Shown here piece by piece: positions 60,612 to 64,000 of a stretch of 64,000 bases of DNA. The notes beneath the pieces were generated by a model. It was not told the origin of the DNA. It made no database searches and saw nothing but the letters and a program-made list of their open reading frames with translations. The first letter of the stretch is position 1; every line of letters starts with the position of its first letter. The DNA is taken from positions 38,867,953 to 38,931,952 of the forward strand of contig CM025855.1 in the NCBI GenBank assembly GCA_003952965.2, in the 5' to 3' direction. The translations under genes were made by a program, and so were the position numbers. The DNA comes from Morella rubra. Its lineage: Eukaryota > Streptophyta > Magnoliopsida > Fagales > Myricaceae.

Positions 60612-63098
60612 CTTGTTCCAGAAACCTCGTCACAGGGAGAGACCTCAGACTTTTCCACAGCGAAGGTTTAACGCAATCGCGAATCTAATAAATTTGCAGG
60701 TTATTATGTGTATATCAGTATTTGATATACGTTAGTAGAAGGCCCATGATCTCCAATAGAACTTTTTTTGGCCCTTTCTTTGACCCGGGATGTATGATGG
60801 GGGTGTCTTTTTCTAGGTGGGTAAGTAACCTGTAATTTCGGCAAAATTTAAGCAAAGCTATGGACTAAAGTAAAATAAACAAAAAACTACAGAAATTTGC
60901 AATTAGTAGAAGATCAAACTCACTCTCTTCATATCACTAGCATATATATGTATTGAGAATTGGAAACATTCAAAAAAAATCTTGAGATGTGTCAATGCCG
61001 TGATGATCTACAACAAACATGGAAAGATATTATGATACATTTCTATCGACACTAATTATTTTCTAGAATTTGAAAATATGCCATTAAACTTGCGTAATGG
61101 TAGTCAAGTCAACTCTTCGATTTGAATAAATATTCCTATCTGAAAATTTTCATAACACAGGTTATTTGGGAAGCAATTTCATCATTTGTCAAATTTCATT
61201 TAGCTTGCATGCGTCGACTGCATGAAAACACATCATTCCTCCTTGAAGATATTTCACTCGATCGATCGATGGGCGATACAAATATAACTATATATATAAT
61301 AGATATTGCATTCTTTTCCTTCTAAACATAGCTTATTTAATCATTAATTAGCTCATAGGCATTATGTGATTGAACAAATAGGCCCTGCTCGATCCTAGTA
61401 AGGATGTTGGGTACGGATTCCCTCATAAGGAGGGATTTTCGAAGGTGTTTTAAGAGATTAACTTCGTTTCATCTAAAAAATCTAACGGTATTAATTAATT
61501 CACGTCATTTAATGAATAATATGACTTGTACAAATGTACTCAAATTTAATGCTGCTCATACTCAAATAAGCACTGTCACCGAGAACTACCAAACTGGCAT
61601 CATCATTGGCGCCGGTGCCGGGAATCTTTGAATCATAATTTTAAAGCTATATAGGTTGTGAAAATATTAATTTGACCAAACGCGTGTGGCTAAATTAATG
61701 GTTGATAATTGCTAGGAAACGATCATGGGGCTAATCTCGGGAAAAAGAAAAAGACTTGACTTTGACTTTCACAGGTGAAAAAGAAAATTGAAGTCAGTAT
61801 TTTAAATCCATATGCTTTTCGGTTTTTCTAAAATTAATGAAATGGTGAGGGAATCATTTTGGTTTTGGCCGGTTATATATGAAGCAGAAATGTTCTAGTC
61901 CTCATCAGATAAGTCTGTTGAACGACTTTCTCTCTTGCGTACGTTCAATGATAGAGCTCAAATATTTTTCAGAAATAAAACATAATGGATAAAATATAAA
62001 AACAAAAAAACCACGACTAAATGTCCATATGAACCCCAGGCCCGACTTTTCTCAGCATTCACAGTCTAATTAGTTCCCAAATATAAATCTTGTACGGCTG
62101 TGTCCGTTTTGAGTGCCGCGGGACTAAATGTATTAATTAATAATAAGGCACCGTGTTAAGAGGGAGGGTTAAAATTAATGAATTGGGCTTAACTAGCTAC
62201 TTCAAGGAAACCACGACGACGTAGAAGGACAAATATTGTGGTTCTTCTTAATGGATTTTTCATTATATATACCTATAAATTAACATCCTGATCTTGGACC
62301 GGTTCTATTTTCCGAAAGCATGGAACTATTCAACTTCGTTCGTACATATATATAATCCTCGTTGGTCGTTAATTTTATCTTTATTGTTTTCTATCTGATC
62401 ACCAATATATATATATATAAGAACAGGTAGTGGACAGAATTAATCAACCCATTAAGCTAATACTAGAGATTTCCTCTTCGTTGTTTTGCCTTTGGGATCA
62501 AAGTGCACCTAGAAAGCATATGCTTGTCCGTTGGGTTCGTTGACGAAGACCAAAAAGGGTCAGGTCGTTACACTAACCACCAATAACGGGAAACAGATTG
62601 ATCATAATTACTACTGGGGGACCAGCATGCATGTGGTAACTGCGTCAAAAGAGGAGATCGGGAAGCCTCACTTTATAAGGTCCTTAAAAGTGTACGCGCT
62701 GTTATAAAAGGAAGGGAAAAAAGATATTGCTAGCAAGAGAACTAATGGAATAACTGTTTTTTTTTTTTAATTGGATTTGGTTCCTTCGGTGTACAAGCAT
62801 TACATTACTACATTTTTTAAAATAATGTAGCAGATGCATACATTTAATATAAAAATCTAGAATTCTGGAATGAATGCATATATAACGACAATATCCATTA
62901 GTTAGTTCACAGAAAGAATATTGCATATGATCAGTACCTTTGAAGATTATTGCCGCGGAAACAATCAAGGTGATCCGTGATCATATGAAATGGGAAGACT
63001 AATTAATAAATTACTGTTGCACGCATGTACCTAAAAAAAAAAACTTTTTCACAACAGCTAGCGTTTGTGGAAGATCATAAGGTCCTGTTGCTCGATCC
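60612..63098. repeat. tandem duplicated PR-1 unit, copy 2 (PR-1 gene lost)
   Basis: About 2.5 kb, colinear with copy 1. It lacks two blocks: about 375 bp equivalent to 57550-57925, and about 650 bp equivalent to the PR-1 coding region and near promoter (58575-59222). Only CCTAGTAAGGATG, the extreme 3' end of the gene, remains near 61394-61406. A roughly 225-bp foreign segment then occupies the gap before homology resumes at ATCATAATTTTAAA (61632). Copy 2 ends GTTGCTCGATCC at 63098. Confidence 0.9.
61407..61632 (+). mobile_element. possible LTR end plus primer-binding site remnant
   Basis: The segment starts TGTTGGGTACGG and runs to ATCATCA. One base later comes TGGCGCCGGTGCCGGGAA (61607-61624). 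This resembles the tRNA-Asp-type primer-binding site of plant Ty3/gypsy elements; two positions differ from the form I know. No retroelement coding sequence or second LTR is present. It fills the place of the deleted PR-1 gene in the duplicated unit. Confidence 0.5.
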
Positions 63099-63746
63099 AA
63101 CACTAAAAGATTGTCGTTCAAGCAAGTAATTCGTTCCCCTCATGTGGATCCTCCTCTGTCGCCGAGAAAGAACAGACTTTCTGCCTCAACACTATTTGAC
63201 TCTAGCAAAAAACTTAGTTTCTCTCAATGTGGGACTTCCAACATAATATATGCACCCAATTCTAATATATATTGTTCATGTCCTTCATGACATCTCGACG
63301 TAACTAATAAAATTGCAAGTCTTTTCTTAGAGTTTTTAAGTCATATTTTTGTCTCATGACATGAGTGTTTTATAATATAATGCCCATGAACTGTACCATA
63401 CACGTCCTATATATGCACTACCTACCCCTCAACCCACGCACCGATGATCATATAGATACACTAATTGGAAAAAAAAAAGAAAAAAAAAGGCCAGTACAAA
63501 TCAAGATTGTGGTCAGAAGAGATAGAACATGTTAGAACCAATACTCTTTTAGTTTTTCTGTGTCACATTCCACAAAGCTGGTGCATGGCCTAACGTTCCA
63601 TCACGTATCATCAGAGAAACGCGATGTAATCACAGTCTTATGTAATATTGATTTTCTTTTTTTCATTCTAGAGGTAAATATATTTCTGCCACACAGTACG
63701 TGGGGCCCAACGATATTATACTTATGCATGTAATCGGTAAAACCAT
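63099..63746. other. intergenic between the duplicated unit and PR-1 copy D
   Basis: No gene was recognised. This is the 3' flank of PR-1 copy D. Confidence 0.5.
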
Positions 63747-64000
63747 TCAGTAAGGGCGTTCGCCGTCGTTGTTTCCGGGAGGATCATAGTCGCAGATGAT
63801 AAATATCCCCCCAGTTTTGCAGTACACTCTGGCACATCCAACATACTTCGTATCACGCCAAATCACCTGCGTGTAGTGCCGGCACTCACCGCCAACACAG
63901 CTGTTGGACTTGTAGTCATAAAATTTCTTCTCTTCTACCCACAGATTCACTCCCTCTACCGCAGTAGTGCTAGCAATGCCTCCGGCAAGATTTTCAGAAT
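63747..64000 (-). CDS. PR-1-like gene, copy D, 3' part (cut by window edge)
   Basis: The C-terminal half of a PR-1-type CAP protein. It is open from the right edge (SENLAGGIASTTAVEG) through NLWVEEKKFYDYKSNSC, GGECRHYTQVIWRDTKYVGC and the end CDYDPPGNNDGERPY. The signal peptide and first half lie beyond 64000. It is clearly diverged from copies A-C: DTKYVGCARVYC replaces [12 protein letters not shown]. It therefore belongs to a different PR-1 subgroup, more like basic PR-1 proteins. The CAPE-like terminus PPGNNDGERPY is kept. Confidence 0.9.
   Translation of the reverse strand, partial: SENLAGGIASTTAVEGVNLWVEEKKFYDYKSNSCVGGECRHYTQVIWRDTKYVGCARVYCKTGGIFIICDYDPPGNNDGERPY

Noticed and set aside
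1-64000. CRISPR arrays, rRNA genes, tRNA genes
   Set aside because: No spaced direct repeats of CRISPR type, no rRNA blocks, and no complete tRNA cloverleaf was found by eye; the only tRNA-like boxes are in the SINE candidate.

Overview
The window is nuclear DNA of a dicot-type flowering plant, probably woody, though the species cannot be told from the sequence. The evidence is: multi-exon genes with GT-AG introns, AT-rich intergenic DNA, plant-only families (DUF1005, XTH, PR-1, type I MADS-box), plant-type LINEs, a TRIM element and MITE-like elements. I followed reading frames exon by exon, so most exon boundaries below come from matching coding phase to splice sites.

Layout from left to right. 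Positions 1-12327 (-) hold the 5' third of the TOR kinase gene: ten exons of the N-terminal HEAT-repeat region, with the gene running off the left edge. Its 6.5-kb intron 4 contains a TRIM retrotransposon, a probable SINE and a LINE with an inverted 5' end. Positions 13937-17146 (-) hold a plant-specific acidic membrane protein of about 853 residues with one apparent 1-bp frameshift. Positions 19645-26134 (+) hold a 15-exon bacterial-type aspartyl-tRNA synthetase for the organelles, also with one apparent 1-bp frameshift. Positions 27993-34112 (+) hold three intronless type I (M-alpha, AGL62-like) MADS-box genes in a row, followed by a decayed LINE with a MITE relic inside it. Positions 38186-39758 (+) hold a DUF1005 protein and 41047-42651 (-) a Glu-rich single-pass membrane protein. 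Positions 45966-47354 (+) hold a xyloglucan endotransglucosylase/hydrolase, with a broken copy of its exon 1 just downstream. Positions 50563-52920 (+) hold a small acidic protein resembling the nucleolar chaperone NOPCHAP1.

The right end (54284-64000, -) is a cluster of four PR-1 (CAP superfamily) genes. One is broken by a 56-bp insertion, two look intact, and one is cut by the window edge. A roughly 3.3-kb unit carrying one PR-1 gene is tandemly duplicated. The second copy has lost the PR-1 coding sequence and carries a short LTR/primer-binding-site remnant in its place.

Most genes are independent housekeeping or family genes, and no operon-like joint function is expected. The two real clusters are the MADS trio (putative endosperm or gametophyte regulators) and the PR-1 array (defence). 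I saw no clearly undescribed system. The most useful leads are the PR-1 duplication and gene loss, the twin-primed LINE in TOR, the repeat-bearing tail and stacked uORFs of the first MADS gene, and the two single-base frameshifts, which may be assembly errors.
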